From assembly GCA_025201765.1 (NCBI GenBank), contig MU623365.1, positions 1-64,000 of the forward strand: DNA of 64,000 bases. The letters run 5' to 3'. The notes beneath the pieces are model-generated. The model worked only from the letters and a program-made list of their open reading frames with translations. It was not told the DNA's origin and ran no database searches. Source of the stretch: Daldinia sp. FL1419 (lineage: Eukaryota > Ascomycota > Sordariomycetes > Xylariales > Hypoxylaceae). The translations under genes and the position numbers were made by a program. This document shows, in pieces, positions 45,287 to 55,950 of this stretch. How positions within the stretch are numbered: the first letter of the stretch is position 1; each line of letters opens with the position of its first letter.

Positions 45287-46125
45287 ATGTTGTTCTTCAA
45301 GAGTTGCATCTTCTTTGCCGCAGTTGCTAGTGCGCGGCCGTCTCGAATACTGTATAGAGACGCGTCGGTCGACGTTGGGGGATTCAAGAGTAGGTAAAGA
45401 GCTCCTTAAATAGTACTTTGGTAAACATGGCTAATACCTAATGAACAGTTGAAGCAGCTAATAGGATAATACCCGTCGTTGTCGGGGGACCACAAGATAC
45501 CTTCGTGCCCAATACCGTGAAGGCATCCGTCGGCGACATCATACAATTCCAGTTCAGCAATGGTAACCATACCGTGACCCAAAGTGCAGAGAACACGCCC
45601 TGTACACCCCTTGAAGGCGGCATCCACAGCGGCCATATCCCATTTCAAGATGGGCAAACCACAGTTGGCACTTTCAACATGCCTGTAACGAGTGCGGACG
45701 CTATGTTCCTGTATTGTGCAACAGGTCCTCATTGCCAAGAAGGACAGGTCATGGTGGTGAACCCGTAAGTTTATCCTACCTCTTCTGATATGTTACCATT
45801 ATAAGTGCTAACTGGTAGGTACTTACCTATTCATAGAGCCGATGATCAGCAAATAGTCAACTATGCCAAAGGGTCACAATCTACAACATCTAGCGTCGAT
45901 GGGACCGCAGTCAACGGCGGAACGGTTGCTTCTATCCCTCTTGACGCCGCTGCTTTCGTCCCCGCCCCCGCACAGGAAGCGCCCCCAGCCGGCGCCCCTC
46001 CTGCTGCTGCTGCCCCGGCCGTACCCGCACCTGCCGAGTCTTCCGCCGCTGCTTCCGTTCCTGGCACTACCACTACTACCATCACTATACCGGCGGCTAC
46101 TGCCATCGCGACCCCCGCCGTCTAA
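45287..46125 (+). CDS. Secreted plastocyanin-like cupredoxin
   Basis: Three exons (45287-45389, 45449-45764, 45837-46125) encode 235 residues. The first ~16 residues (MLFFKSCIFFAAVASA) are a signal peptide. A cupredoxin domain spans about 35-140, with the copper ligands H75 (NHTVTQS), C124 and H129 (FLYCATGPHCQEG) and a possible axial M136. The C-terminal tail is rich in A, P, S and T and ends ATPAV without a convincing GPI site. Such proteins occur in fungal cell walls and secretomes; electron transfer or copper binding is inferred. The donor of intron 1 is GTAGGT, chosen because the alternative GTAAAG one base later in frame yields an immediate stop. Confidence 0.86.
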
Positions 46126-46848
46126 CCATAGTGGTATTATAGTACGATCGTGACTCGGGATCGGGGGAATATGATGGCGTTTTATCCCGTGTATTTAGGT
46201 GGGAAATCGGTTAATGCGTTAATTAGGTCTGCTGGCGCGGTGTTGTAAGCTGTTGTAGGGTACCTAGAATCGGATTCGATCTCACAAAATATCCTACATA
46301 TGCTTGAACAGGCCTCGGTCTAATGCTTCGAAGTCCCTTGACATTGTTTGGCTTTTGCTTCTAGGGGAGGTGTATTCTGATTCATACCCACATGTAGTAG
46401 TGAATTGACAGGCGCACAGTAAAAATGCTTTTCAAATCAGATTTACGCAAGACTCCTTAAAATACCTATCTATGGTACATCCAGGTTGTGTTTGATTATA
46501 TATCCGTATTGCATATGAAAAAAACTTGAATTCCTTCCGATCCCTCAAAGACTTGTTCCTTTGCCAAATCTAAATGCCCCAGCAGAATACTACCACTCAT
46601 ATCTATAACCACCTAATTTGCGTTATTTCTAGTTTACATGTTACACTACGGAGGCATCAAACGTCGTTATAATAGGACTAACGGTTTTCTTGGGATTTGA
46701 TTTCAACGATAGTATTAGACGTGCCCAAGGGGTCGACTGCCCTGAATTGGAATTATCAATAAATCCGAGGGGATGTTTCTCCGGGTCATCCTGGTCTCTG
46801 ATATCGTCGTCTAAAAATATGACGGCGGGCAATCTCCAACAGAAATCC
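46126..46848. other. Non-coding region before the NLR remnant
   Basis: 3' flank of the cupredoxin gene. The right part (about 46,640-46,848) has broken frames that may belong to the decayed NACHT gene, but no motif is sure. Confidence 0.35.
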
Positions 46849-47329
46849 AAAAAGAATTATCACCAATCTTCCCTCTGAGCTGATCGCCTTATATACGGAT
46901 ATTCTCAAAGATATGCCAACTGGTGTATCGCTTACTGGATATTACTAGTAGACCCAAACCCTAGTCTGGTATAAATCTCTATTCTATGCGCCTTTGGAGC
47001 GAATTACCTATTTATGCGATATCAGCCAACCCTACAGGACAACCAGTCACAACATGGGAATTGAAGTAGAACCAGATTTGAGTCAATTCGAACGGCTTAC
47101 ACGTAGGGTGTCCAAAGGCCTAATTGGACAATCCCAAAGAAAATTGCAATTTATTCACGAATGTGTCAGAGAATTCATCATACATAATAGGCATCTGTAT
47201 TCTCAATGCCCTAGCGATGAGATATTCCTAGCTATCGGTTATAGCATATTGGTTCGACTTTTTGCCCGCGCGACCATTATATATTGCGCCATAAGAGACC
47301 ACGGTTACCAATGGGATGATATCAGCTGA
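46849..47329 (+). pseudogene. Broken NACHT/NLR-type gene fragment
   Basis: The plus-strand translation begins PKRIITNLPSELIALYTDIL, the counterpart of the L-x-x-L-Y-x-D-I-L helix that follows NACHT domains in fungal NLRs. After in-frame stops near 46,945 it resumes with FERLTRRVSKGLIG and LQFIHECVREFI, matching the V-Q-F-I-H-E-S-V-R-D-F-L motif of fungal NACHT-ankyrin and NACHT-WD proteins. The P-loop domain and the C-terminal repeats are missing. It is a remnant of an incompatibility- or immunity-type receptor. The gene was probably larger and lost by truncation and point mutation. Confidence 0.6.
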
Positions 47330-48919
47330 GACCTTGGGAGAATTCTTGGAAATATTATATTCATCAATCACCCAGGGGGATTCCTGACTGAGGAGCCTCC
47401 CCCTTCCAAGCAATTTACCTCACTCTGCTATGTATGTATGTCTGGTCTGCAGAGGATATCGATGCTAGAAACGTACACAACGGCTGGTCAAGTAGCTCGT
47501 AAAAGACAAGACGAATCGTTGGTCGATGGTGGAAAGAGTTTTAATAGGGAATTGATATGGGTATTGTAGGTAGGCACCTATCATGTAAGTTACCTACCTA
47601 GATAAAAAGGAGATAATAAATAAGTGTGTTGATTCTTGAAGAAATTCTAAATGTGGAGGTCTCACAACCGTGTTAATAGGGGTTGGGTTCTATAAGATTG
47701 AGGTCATAGTAATGTGACTGCAAGGTGCTAATATTGCTTGCTATACGAAAATAAATTACTGCGTCCCATGCGACTCGGAAAAAAAAAATGAGAATTTTAA
47801 ACAGGCTTCTGATTTTCACCATTTTATGGATCCGTAGGTAGATATATATGCAGAATTCACCTACAGTACATAGGTTTGTTGACATCTTGAATCCCAGTTG
47901 TTACTAGATCCATAACAGCATAGGCTATCTGCGATCTACCATGCGCCAATTCAATCCAACGAGATGCTTATTTGCGGGGGTCTCTTGGAAAACGACCATT
48001 TGTAAGATGATCAGGTTCAAATCTGCAATATCCAATATCGATGGGGAGTTGTCAGGACCCAAACCCCGCGCGCGCTTCACGCCTTCACGCCTCTTGGCTT
48101 TTCGTTTTTCATTTTTCCATTGCCGTTTTCGTTAAGCTAGCTAGCTAGGTTAGTGAGCTGGGCGGCTAAGATGTAGTGTGATTCTCGTTCTGATTGGATC
48201 GTCTGTCTCAGAGAACCTGCAAGCAATTATTCTATTTCGGGACGCGCAAATCAGATCAGAGTGCCGACCTTATTTCTCTTTTATTTCTCTTCTCCATCGT
48301 ATCTCGTCTACTATGTAGCTTTGGTTTCGACAGGGGACGGGTACTCGTCGGTCTGCACAAATCTACAACCACCCTTCCCCAGTGGATGGTTGAGATGCTT
48401 CACCCCACCTTCGAAGGCGTGCACAGGCGCTTAGCAAAATAGCCCTGGACGATCTGCTACCTGGTATACCTGGTAGCTCCGAGCTTTGCACATCGTGACC
48501 GCCGGCAAAGCAAGGCCCCAAAGCGCTTGCTGCATGCTTAGGTAGTATATACATCCTTTTGGTATCTCCCTTGCTTTATAGAAAAAAATAATAATGAAGA
48601 TTTTACTATTTTGTTATCCCGAATCTTTATGACATCTGTTGGTAATTGGGTTCCCGAATCTTTGCACCTGAACCCCTACCTATCTAGTTATGCGAACTTG
48701 TATGTAAGGCTGTGTGACCTGCCTTGTCGAGTGATTCCGTCGCCTTGATATGGATCGAGAGACAATGTACCGGTAACAGACGAATATTCTTTTTTTGAGA
48801 CTTACTCTGGTCACCCCGGCCTTTGCGCCTGTGCAACATACAGTAGTGGACGTTATCGAGGACCAACGGGGAACAAATTTTTGGGGTGAAAGAAAAAGGA
48901 ATAAATATAGTTTAGCAAC
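47330..48919. other. Long non-coding stretch upstream of the gene at 48,920
   Basis: About 1.6 kb without a supported gene, with ACCTACC microrepeats near 47,565-47,605. The right end should hold the promoter of the gene at 48,920. GCTAGCTAGCTAGG occurs near 48,137-48,150. Confidence 0.4.
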
Positions 48920-50683
48920 ATGGCGTCGAATGGACCCTCCGGAGGGCTCTCTCTCTTCCCCAACACTACAAGATCACCGTCCCGGAAGCCGACGCCTCGA
49001 GCCCGCACCGTCTCTCCTCAATCATTGTCCCAGGAGCAGAACTCCTTCGAAATGACGCCGCCGAGGAATGGTCGGCGGACACCAGAAGATCTCTCTGCGT
49101 TCGTGATAGACGGAACTCCGGCGGCGGCTCCTGGGCCGCAGTTGTCTTCTAACAACCCATATTATGAGAGCCAGAGCCAAGCAGGACCATCGGTATCGAG
49201 GCCGGTGCCAGCGTCAGAAGTACCGCCTCGTGTGGACACTGCGTTTTCGGGGACGAGTACGCTGGTCAGAAGCGAAAGTAATCGATCACGAAGCTCCATC
49301 GCCAAAAGACCTCTCGAGGAACCATCAGTACCAAATGTACCAGAGCCGGCTATCCGCTCGATATTTCCGCAATACGATCATACCCTGCCCTTTGACCGTC
49401 AAGAGTACTACCCTACGCAGGCCAGTCCAACACACATACCGAGGACCGTCATCAGCAGGCAGTCTCATATCCCTAACGCTCAGAGCCCACCAGTTCGGAG
49501 TCCCATAAGAAGTCCCCTCAGCGCCGGGTCTACACAAAGGTGGCCTAGACGGCCCCAAGAACCTCCGGTGATACCCCCGGTCAACACGACGGACGAGCTC
49601 CGCGACTACTGGAAAGTGGCCAATGGATGGAAGGCCTCGGCGGTGGAAGGAAGGACGTTTTGCTTGAAGTTGATGCCCGAGAAAGATACCCCGATTTACA
49701 ACCTCACTTCGTCTTCCATGCAGCCGTTCTACCATATGCGGATAGATCCGACGTCGGCGAGCGCGTACGTGACTTTGAGCAGACACGATCCGAGCAAACC
49801 TTATAAGGCGAAGGAACCGAATTCGAGCCCAAGGTCGTCTAGCGGCATCTTAGGGGCGCTTCGAGAAGCCGAGTCGAAGGCATGGCAAGAAGCTTTGGTC
49901 ACAGCATTAGAAGAACCATCGCGGCGGCTCCCGCCTAACGACGGGTTAGTTTCCCTATTATATCCTAGCGGGGCAGCGAAAGTAGCCTTGGAGAGACCAG
50001 ATGACATGCAAGCCGTGATGGCTGCGGAGCGGGAATGTGCGCGATTAGTATGGGACGAGGATAGCCAGAATTATTTCCTAGTGCATCCGGCCTTGGCGAC
50101 ACCGTTCTGCATCACTATCGACCGTAACCCAGCTTGGAGCCGCACAGAATACACGGTCGAGCACATCGAGTCGCCGCATCACATCGCGAAGCTAACGCGG
50201 GACGGAACCGGCGAAGGATGGATGGAGCTCGACACTCTGGTAGCAGGGCGCATCGACAGCTACTACATCATGGACGTGGCGGCGTGCGCGTTACTTCTCG
50301 TTGCCAACCTCGACGAAAAGAACGTGCTAGTCGAGCACTTCGAACCGCCTCCACCAGCACACCTACGGAAATCGAGCTCGAATTCCGACTTCCGCCGAAG
50401 CAGCAGTCGGCTTAGCGCCAAGATACTCGGAAAGAAAGAGAAGAAGAAGCGCGGGCGTCTCGAGGAACTAGAGCTAGATCTCGAAAGCCAGGCTAGCAGT
50501 CTGGGTGGCAAGCTGAATATCAAGGACAAGGATAAGGAACAACTACCGGGCACGGCGCGGACGATTCTAAAACTGCTCGGCTTTGGGTTTAAATGTGTTA
50601 TCTGGGCCCTGACTCTGGCGTTCAAGGCACTCATGGCTCTCATAGTGGGCCTGAGCAAGTGTTTAACGAGCGAAAAGCTCTAA
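48920..50683 (+). CDS. Conserved fungal protein with C-terminal hydrophobic segment
   Basis: A single exon of 587 residues. The N-terminal ~215 residues are disordered (S, P, R, T). An ordered region of about 225-490 follows, with short blocks such as DELRDYWKVANGWKASAVEG, MRIDPTSASAYVTLSRHDP and GWMELDTLVAGRIDSYYIMD. A basic stretch (KILGKKEKKKRGRLEE) and a ~35-residue hydrophobic helix near the C-terminus (LGFGFKCVIWALTLAFKALM) could anchor it in a membrane. I recall similar proteins named acetylserotonin methyltransferase-like in databases, but no SAM-binding motif is visible and I would not use that name. Function unknown. Confidence 0.75.
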   Translation: MASNGPSGGLSLFPNTTRSPSRKPTPRARTVSPQSLSQEQNSFEMTPPRNGRRTPEDLSAFVIDGTPAAAPGPQLSSNNPYYESQSQAGPSVSRPVPASEVPPRVDTAFSGTSTLVRSESNRSRSSIAKRPLEEPSVPNVPEPAIRSIFPQYDHTLPFDRQEYYPTQASPTHIPRTVISRQSHIPNAQSPPVRSPIRSPLSAGSTQRWPRRPQEPPVIPPVNTTDELRDYWKVANGWKASAVEGRTFCLKLMPEKDTPIYNLTSSSMQPFYHMRIDPTSASAYVTLSRHDPSKPYKAKEPNSSPRSSSGILGALREAESKAWQEALVTALEEPSRRLPPNDGLVSLLYPSGAAKVALERPDDMQAVMAAERECARLVWDEDSQNYFLVHPALATPFCITIDRNPAWSRTEYTVEHIESPHHIAKLTRDGTGEGWMELDTLVAGRIDSYYIMDVAACALLLVANLDEKNVLVEHFEPPPPAHLRKSSSNSDFRRSSSRLSAKILGKKEKKKRGRLEELELDLESQASSLGGKLNIKDKDKEQLPGTARTILKLLGFGFKCVIWALTLAFKALMALIVGLSKCLTSEKL

Positions 50684-51133
50684 CAATGTCATGAATACGG
50701 AACGAGGAGTTAGGACGAAAGGGATGGAAAGATGGATAGAAACGAGGACTACAAGAGGGAACTTCGAAGCGTGATACCAACTAACGGATACGATACCTAT
50801 AACCATTGCCATTACCACATAGCCCTGTATGGATAGTACATATTAATGAACTAGGCCGGTCATTTCCTCTTCTACAGGTGGGCTGCGGGACGTAATGAGA
50901 GCAGACGGATCATGGATTACGGGTAGAGTTTACGAGCGAAGCAAGAAGGCTTCTCGAGAAATGTAAATATGGGATGTGTCTATTTTCTTCCTGGGTATCG
51001 CATAGCTCTAGACGATCTGAAGCACGGTGCCTGAACGCCGCCTGTAATAATATGATAAAAAGGGACGAAATTCGGCGAATCGCCCGAATTCTTAATCTCA
51101 TTTCCATTCCCGGTCCGTAATATGTGAGATCAT
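50684..51133. other. Spacer between two convergent genes
   Basis: 3' UTR sequence of the gene ending at 50683 and of UTP11. No gene or repeat was recognised. Confidence 0.4.
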
Positions 51134-52038
51134 CTATCGCTTTCGTTCCCGAATCTTAATCTTCTTGCCGGACTTCGTGATAATGTTTCCAGACGTTGCC
51201 GTTTTGGACATCTTGGACCTTTGGATTTCTAGCTCGTGCTCGGTTCGCGCGAGAACTCGTAGCTTTTTTTGCGAATTTTGTAGTCTCCGTCGTAACTTTT
51301 CGAGCAACTTTTGTCGTTGTTCGGCACGTAATGCTTCCGGATCCTTCTTCTCGTCATCATCTTCTATATCCAAGCCCCCCTCATCCGATCCACTTTCCCC
51401 TTCTTGCCGTAGCTTCTCATCACGTTCCTCTACGCCTTCCGTGAACACGATCTTCTTGGGCTTTGTCTGCTTTGGCGCTCCGAATCCATCGTCATCCGAG
51501 TCCTCTTCAAGTTGATCGTCCAAGCTGCCACCCAATCCCACAACTCTTTCTTCTAAAGCCTTAGTTTCTTTGAGTGCGGCATTCCGCACGGTGCGTATGT
51601 ATCCAATGTCCTGAGTCTTGAGCAAGCGAACGGTATCAACATCCATAGCCTTATTGCCACGGTCTCCGTTTACTGTTCCAGACCACCTCTTCCCTTGTGC
51701 CAAAACATTACCTGGGCCCTGCCGCGACATCATCCCAAAGTAGAACTCATCTTCGTTGCGGTCGGCGGCCTTCTGCCGCAGCGCGCGTAGTTGGGCTTTC
51801 TTCTTGTTGAAGTCCTTGGCACGTAGGGAGTAGTCCTGAGATTTGGAGAGCGATTGTTAGCCTTTGAAATTAAATAGAGAATCAATAGAACAATGCGAGC
51901 CAAGATAGAACGGGAAATCGAGAGCGACCATAAGTATCATACCTTATGCTTCTCTAGTAGACCAAGGCGTTGACGCTCTTGTGGTTGCGCACGCTCACGG
52001 TGAACACGCCGTTGGACGGCATTTCTTATAGAAGACAT
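51134..52038 (-). CDS. UTP11: U3 snoRNA-associated protein Utp11 (SSU processome)
   Basis: Two exons (52038-51943, 51835-51134; 107-bp intron) encode 265 residues. Utp11 is a nucleolar component of the small-subunit processome needed for 18S rRNA maturation. The start MSSIRNAVQRRVHRERAQP and the block DYSLRAKDFNKKKAQLRALR...RNEDEFYFGM are diagnostic. The next stretch, TVRLLKTQDIGYIRTVRNAA, is also conserved. The middle is acidic and low in complexity. The C-terminus is basic (KSGKKIKIRERKR), as usual for nucleolar proteins. Without the first exon the frame would begin at MMSRQGP and lose the conserved N-terminus. Confidence 0.95.
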
Positions 52039-54337
52039 TGCGCGGTATTGTAAGGAGACAAGAACAGGACAAGAGTCTTCTGCTCTACTATTAAGACGAT
52101 CGTAGCGGTGGTGGCGGGGCGTAGAGGTTCTAGGTGATGGATTGATGAAAGATGCGATTGATAAAATATTTTAGTGGAGACCACCACTAAGATACGTAAA
52201 GCTAGATGAGAAGAGTGAGCCACAAAAAGATAAGATAAGCAAAATTGTGGCGCCTCAATCCACCCCCCTATTATTCAGCCAATTCGACCTAGTGAAGCTG
52301 TCGTGGTTGATAATCATCTTAGAGTTCGAAATCTAACTGATTGGCTCGGGTGTAATCCGAGTTGAATAGAGGTAGGTACCTATTTCTAAAGGTTTTTTTT
52401 TTAAAAAATAAGGTGGGTTAGCACTCGGATAAGACCCTATCGCCAGCTTCGCATACTACAGTCCCAATGTTATGAACGATGATAAAAAGGGGTTTCTCCC
52501 AATTTAGATAGAACTTATCTTGGGTAGGTACCTACCTTAACGCGACTGCTCATCTATATATGCTTGTATTCGCCTCTTACATGCGTGTAATAATTAACCT
52601 AGCTGATATAGTTCTTGGGGATCCTTACCAAAATTACATCTTCTATTTTTCTTTTCCCCTATATAAATAGGGGTATTTAGTAGTTGATATATCCCTAAAA
52701 CGAGTATAATAAAAGACCTTAGGATATATGTACCTAACTAGCATATACATGAAAACGCTTATCATTTATTGTAACGAATCAAGGCCATGGCAAGATTCCA
52801 TCTAAGCGAACCAGTAATTGCGGTAGTTGCAGTAGGGCGATGTGTACAACGTTGAAGATAGGACGCTAAAACTGTCCTTAGATAGAACTATATACGACGA
52901 GAAAGTACCGACCTAGAGACGAAACGTAAGAGAAACATACCTACCTAGAGAGGCCCCTCTACAATTGTCATTACCATTAGATTCCCCGAAGCACCCCCCC
53001 TTTATAAGAGGTACCTACCTAACCGTTAGGTGCCTACATACTAAATATCGCCATAGCGTTGAATATCTCGAGCTAGATGTCCATGCGCCTTAGCGGAACT
53101 CAATTACAAAACCTTGGTTTACCAATTACAATTGAGTCGCGGCTAATACACTCACACCAACGCGCCTAAGCTTTTGCCTTATATTTGAATTACCGGTTAA
53201 TAAGGCTGCTATAAAGAGGCTCTAATATGCTGTAGCCTCAAACGTGGTCTGGAACTTGCCGGAGTTACACTGCACATAACATCACGCGCCAACATAGCCC
53301 TTATTTTTTTTATTTTTTTGAACTACATGGCATACTCTGGGAACTATTTAGTATTAGTCTGAGCCCGGTTTAATTTAAAAATGAACCGCTTGCCGCTTTG
53401 GGACGTCTGAATACGAAGGTCTAGATGTCAAAGACAAACTCTTGACGCCCAATCCGACAAGTGTATAAATACGTATGGTCGATATCGAGTAACCGTTCAT
53501 CAAGCAGTTCTGTGGTACCATTCTATTACATCCATACGCCTACGAACATATCTCAACAATGTCTGTACGACTAATAATAGCTTAGTAATTATGTATGAAT
53601 GACTAGACCCTTAGTTTTCCTTCGGCTCCGGTGATTCTATTTAAGGATACAATGTTTGACGTGGCTGCCCACTTCCTATTGGGAAGGGAGCCTATTCGTA
53701 GATGCCCTCACACAACCTCTGACACAACCTTTGACACAACCTTTGGCACAACCAACTGCAGCTCCGTAGCAAACCCTGCTCAGCCTTATTTTATATCGAG
53801 AATATTAGTATAACAAGATAATAGTATGTCTGGTTAAACATGCTGGGGCCGTGGATTTATATGATTATCTAATTTTAACAGAGCTCCCTTTTCAACCTCC
53901 CATACCAAAGCTGCTCGTTCCTTAAGACTACCCGTGTAGAATATGTCTGCTACGGTAAATTTAATTTACATTATTACATGACCGACACTCTATTACGATC
54001 AAACACTGCGCTATAGGTACTGAGCACAAACTTAATAAATATACTAAGCATATGGCTAGCCTTCAAATCAAGAAGGCAGGGGTATAAGCTTCATAAGTAT
54101 ATGTAAACAATACTAGTTCCGCAGGGACGGTCGGGTCGGATGGTATTGCAAATATAAATACTTGGGAGTGCCTAGATCTTGAATTCCTAAAATCAAGAAC
54201 CTGACTTTCTTTTTACTTACCCCGAAAGTAACCACACACACAACAACAACCCACGAGAAACGCGTAGTTGCACCACCCTGCTCAGTATAATTTAGTACTT
54301 CATCTAATCCCAAGACACTCAACACGATTTAGCAAAC
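52039..54337. other. Gene-poor stretch at the start of the accessory region
   Basis: About 2.3 kb. It has the UTP11 promoter at its left end, AGGTACCT-type microrepeats (near 52,372, 52,525 and 53,012), poly-T tracts, and a 12-bp tandem repeat at 53710-53757. The right end holds the promoter of the small gene at 54,338. No other gene was supported. Confidence 0.45.
53710..53757 (+). repeat. Tandem 12-bp repeat
   Basis: Four units in a row: ACACAACCTCTG, ACACAACCTTTG, ACACAACCTTTG, GCACAACCAACT. Confidence 0.75.
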
Positions 54338-54733
54338 ATGCGTCGAAACCGCATCCCGGAGTACGCAGAACGGGAGTTACGGGAAATCAGCCGCGAACTC
54401 GGTGGCACAATAGATGAAATACAAGTATTGCTAGATCATGTGAACATTTCCTGGCGAGCGAGGGAACTGATAGAACCGACGTACCTCCTCAACCAAACTC
54501 GGAAGAAACAGCAGTTACTCCAAGAGCTACGGGCAATCATCACCTATAATAGAAGCGACCGGAGACCACGTCTTATAACCAGGAAAATACGAGACTTCCT
54601 ACACAATGGCGATAAGTTGCAAAAGTCTATTTTAGGCTTCCTCGGATGCTTAACCGGCATTGAGGACATCCGCGACGATTTTTTTAAGAAGTGGGACATA
54701 TTGAAAGCCCGATTTAAGCAGCTGCTTCGTTAA
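54338..54733 (+). CDS. Small basic helical protein of unknown function
   Basis: An intron-free frame of 131 residues with an ATG in good context (GCAAACATGCG). I do not recognise it. It is rich in charged residues (R, K, E, D) and its pattern suggests several amphipathic helices (YAERELREISRELGG, RKKQQLLQELRAIITYN, RFKQLL at the end). No signal peptide or transmembrane segment is apparent. It has no close neighbour, and the next genes to the right are also of unknown function. It may be a lineage-specific gene; chance is less likely given the length and regular helix pattern. Confidence 0.5.
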   Translation: MRRNRIPEYAERELREISRELGGTIDEIQVLLDHVNISWRARELIEPTYLLNQTRKKQQLLQELRAIITYNRSDRRPRLITRKIRDFLHNGDKLQKSILGFLGCLTGIEDIRDDFFKKWDILKARFKQLLR

Positions 54734-55479
54734 GGTCCCGGATTAGATACCGTTTTCCATTAGAAGTGCTACTTGGGGGGGACACGACAGGAATTTTGTT
54801 ACGATAGGTAACGTTTAGGGATAAACCGACGACCGGGGATTAGGAAGATTGACCGAGAGGAGGAGAGGGACCTCAGGGTGAATGAAATTGCACGGAATGG
54901 ATTTGATTCGAAAGGCGCCGCATAGGAAGAAGGGGTTAAGTACCTACACCAACAAACGACGCCATGCTCGACTATTGAGAAGGATTGATATTGCCCGTGC
55001 GCAACACGCTCTTGTTTATATCATGTATTATTAAACATCTATATTTGTTCATGTCCCATAAATCTTTCGTATGCTCGTGACCAATGCGCGTACCAGCTAT
55101 GCTATATCCAAGTTCTCGGTGATATGCGTATTAGGTAGGACATCCCCATATGGGCGAAATGCAAAGTTATGCCACCTCCTTTCTAATGGGAAAGTAAACA
55201 AAGATTAAGTAAGGAATAAACATAGGAGACCCAAGCGTGTTAACAAAGTTTCCGTATCGGCCTTTCGATCTGATCGCCAGAGCCTCTATATTAGGCTGAA
55301 CCCAAAATCTATACACTTATGTTAGCCCAAGGTCGAAAGTTTTAGCTACCCCGGATGGGAAAAGCATATGTATTGGTCCCAAATGACGGGAAGACCTACT
55401 TTTTAGACTATGTTCATAGTGTAACAACATAAAATTCTTGCGTGGTTGGTAGGATTCGAGAGAAGCACGGCCATGTCCA
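54734..55479. other. Non-coding spacer
   Basis: Between the ends of two convergent genes; no supported gene, repeat or RNA. Confidence 0.4.
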
Positions 55480-55950
55480 TCACGTCCCCACATAGAACCT
55501 CTCGCTATCCAGATTTTTGATGTGCTCCACATGGAAGCCAGATCTTTCCCCACTGGCTGCTGGTGCGCCGTAGAGTTGGATCCTGAGATAGTAGGAGCCG
55601 GGTTGGTTCACTGATAGAGACTTGAACTCCATAGTATCGTACTGCTGGCCATTGCTCGCGGGTTGGTTAGCTTCCGCTTGCCAGTTTCCCACCACGTTTC
55701 CTTGGAACAAGTCCGAGGAGGCGAGCAAGCCCGTCGACGAATTATCTCGGCAAGAAGGCACGCGCACGAGCCTCACAATGGCCATCGACCCATTGTCGTC
55801 ATTGGAGGGCGCCCGAATCCTTATCCGGAACCCTTGGCCAACTCGAACCCGCGAAGGCGGTGAAAGGCTGAACGAAACCCCTGAAGCTTTTCCGGGAGAA
55901 GGCATGATGGGATTTCTCTTCCTTGCTCCTCTGTGAGAATGTGTATGCAT
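55480..55950 (-). CDS. Small beta-rich protein A, similar to the gene at 58,161
   Basis: 156 residues, intron-free, from the ATG at 55950; a second ATG at residue 16 (MPSPGKASG) could be the real start. From about residue 25 the sequence alternates in a beta-strand manner: VRVGQGFRIRIRAP, MAIVRLVRVPS, then FKSLSVNQPGSYYLRIQLYG. The ordering and the motif PGSYYLRI resemble an immunoglobulin-like or beta-sandwich domain. The gene at 58161-58673 shares this layout (LGEKFSMVIK...PGDFRIRVTI). No signal peptide or catalytic motif is visible. I do not recognise the family. Confidence 0.55.
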   Translation of the reverse strand: MHTHSHRGARKRNPIMPSPGKASGVSFSLSPPSRVRVGQGFRIRIRAPSNDDNGSMAIVRLVRVPSCRDNSSTGLLASSDLFQGNVVGNWQAEANQPASNGQQYDTMEFKSLSVNQPGSYYLRIQLYGAPAASGERSGFHVEHIKNLDSERFYVGT

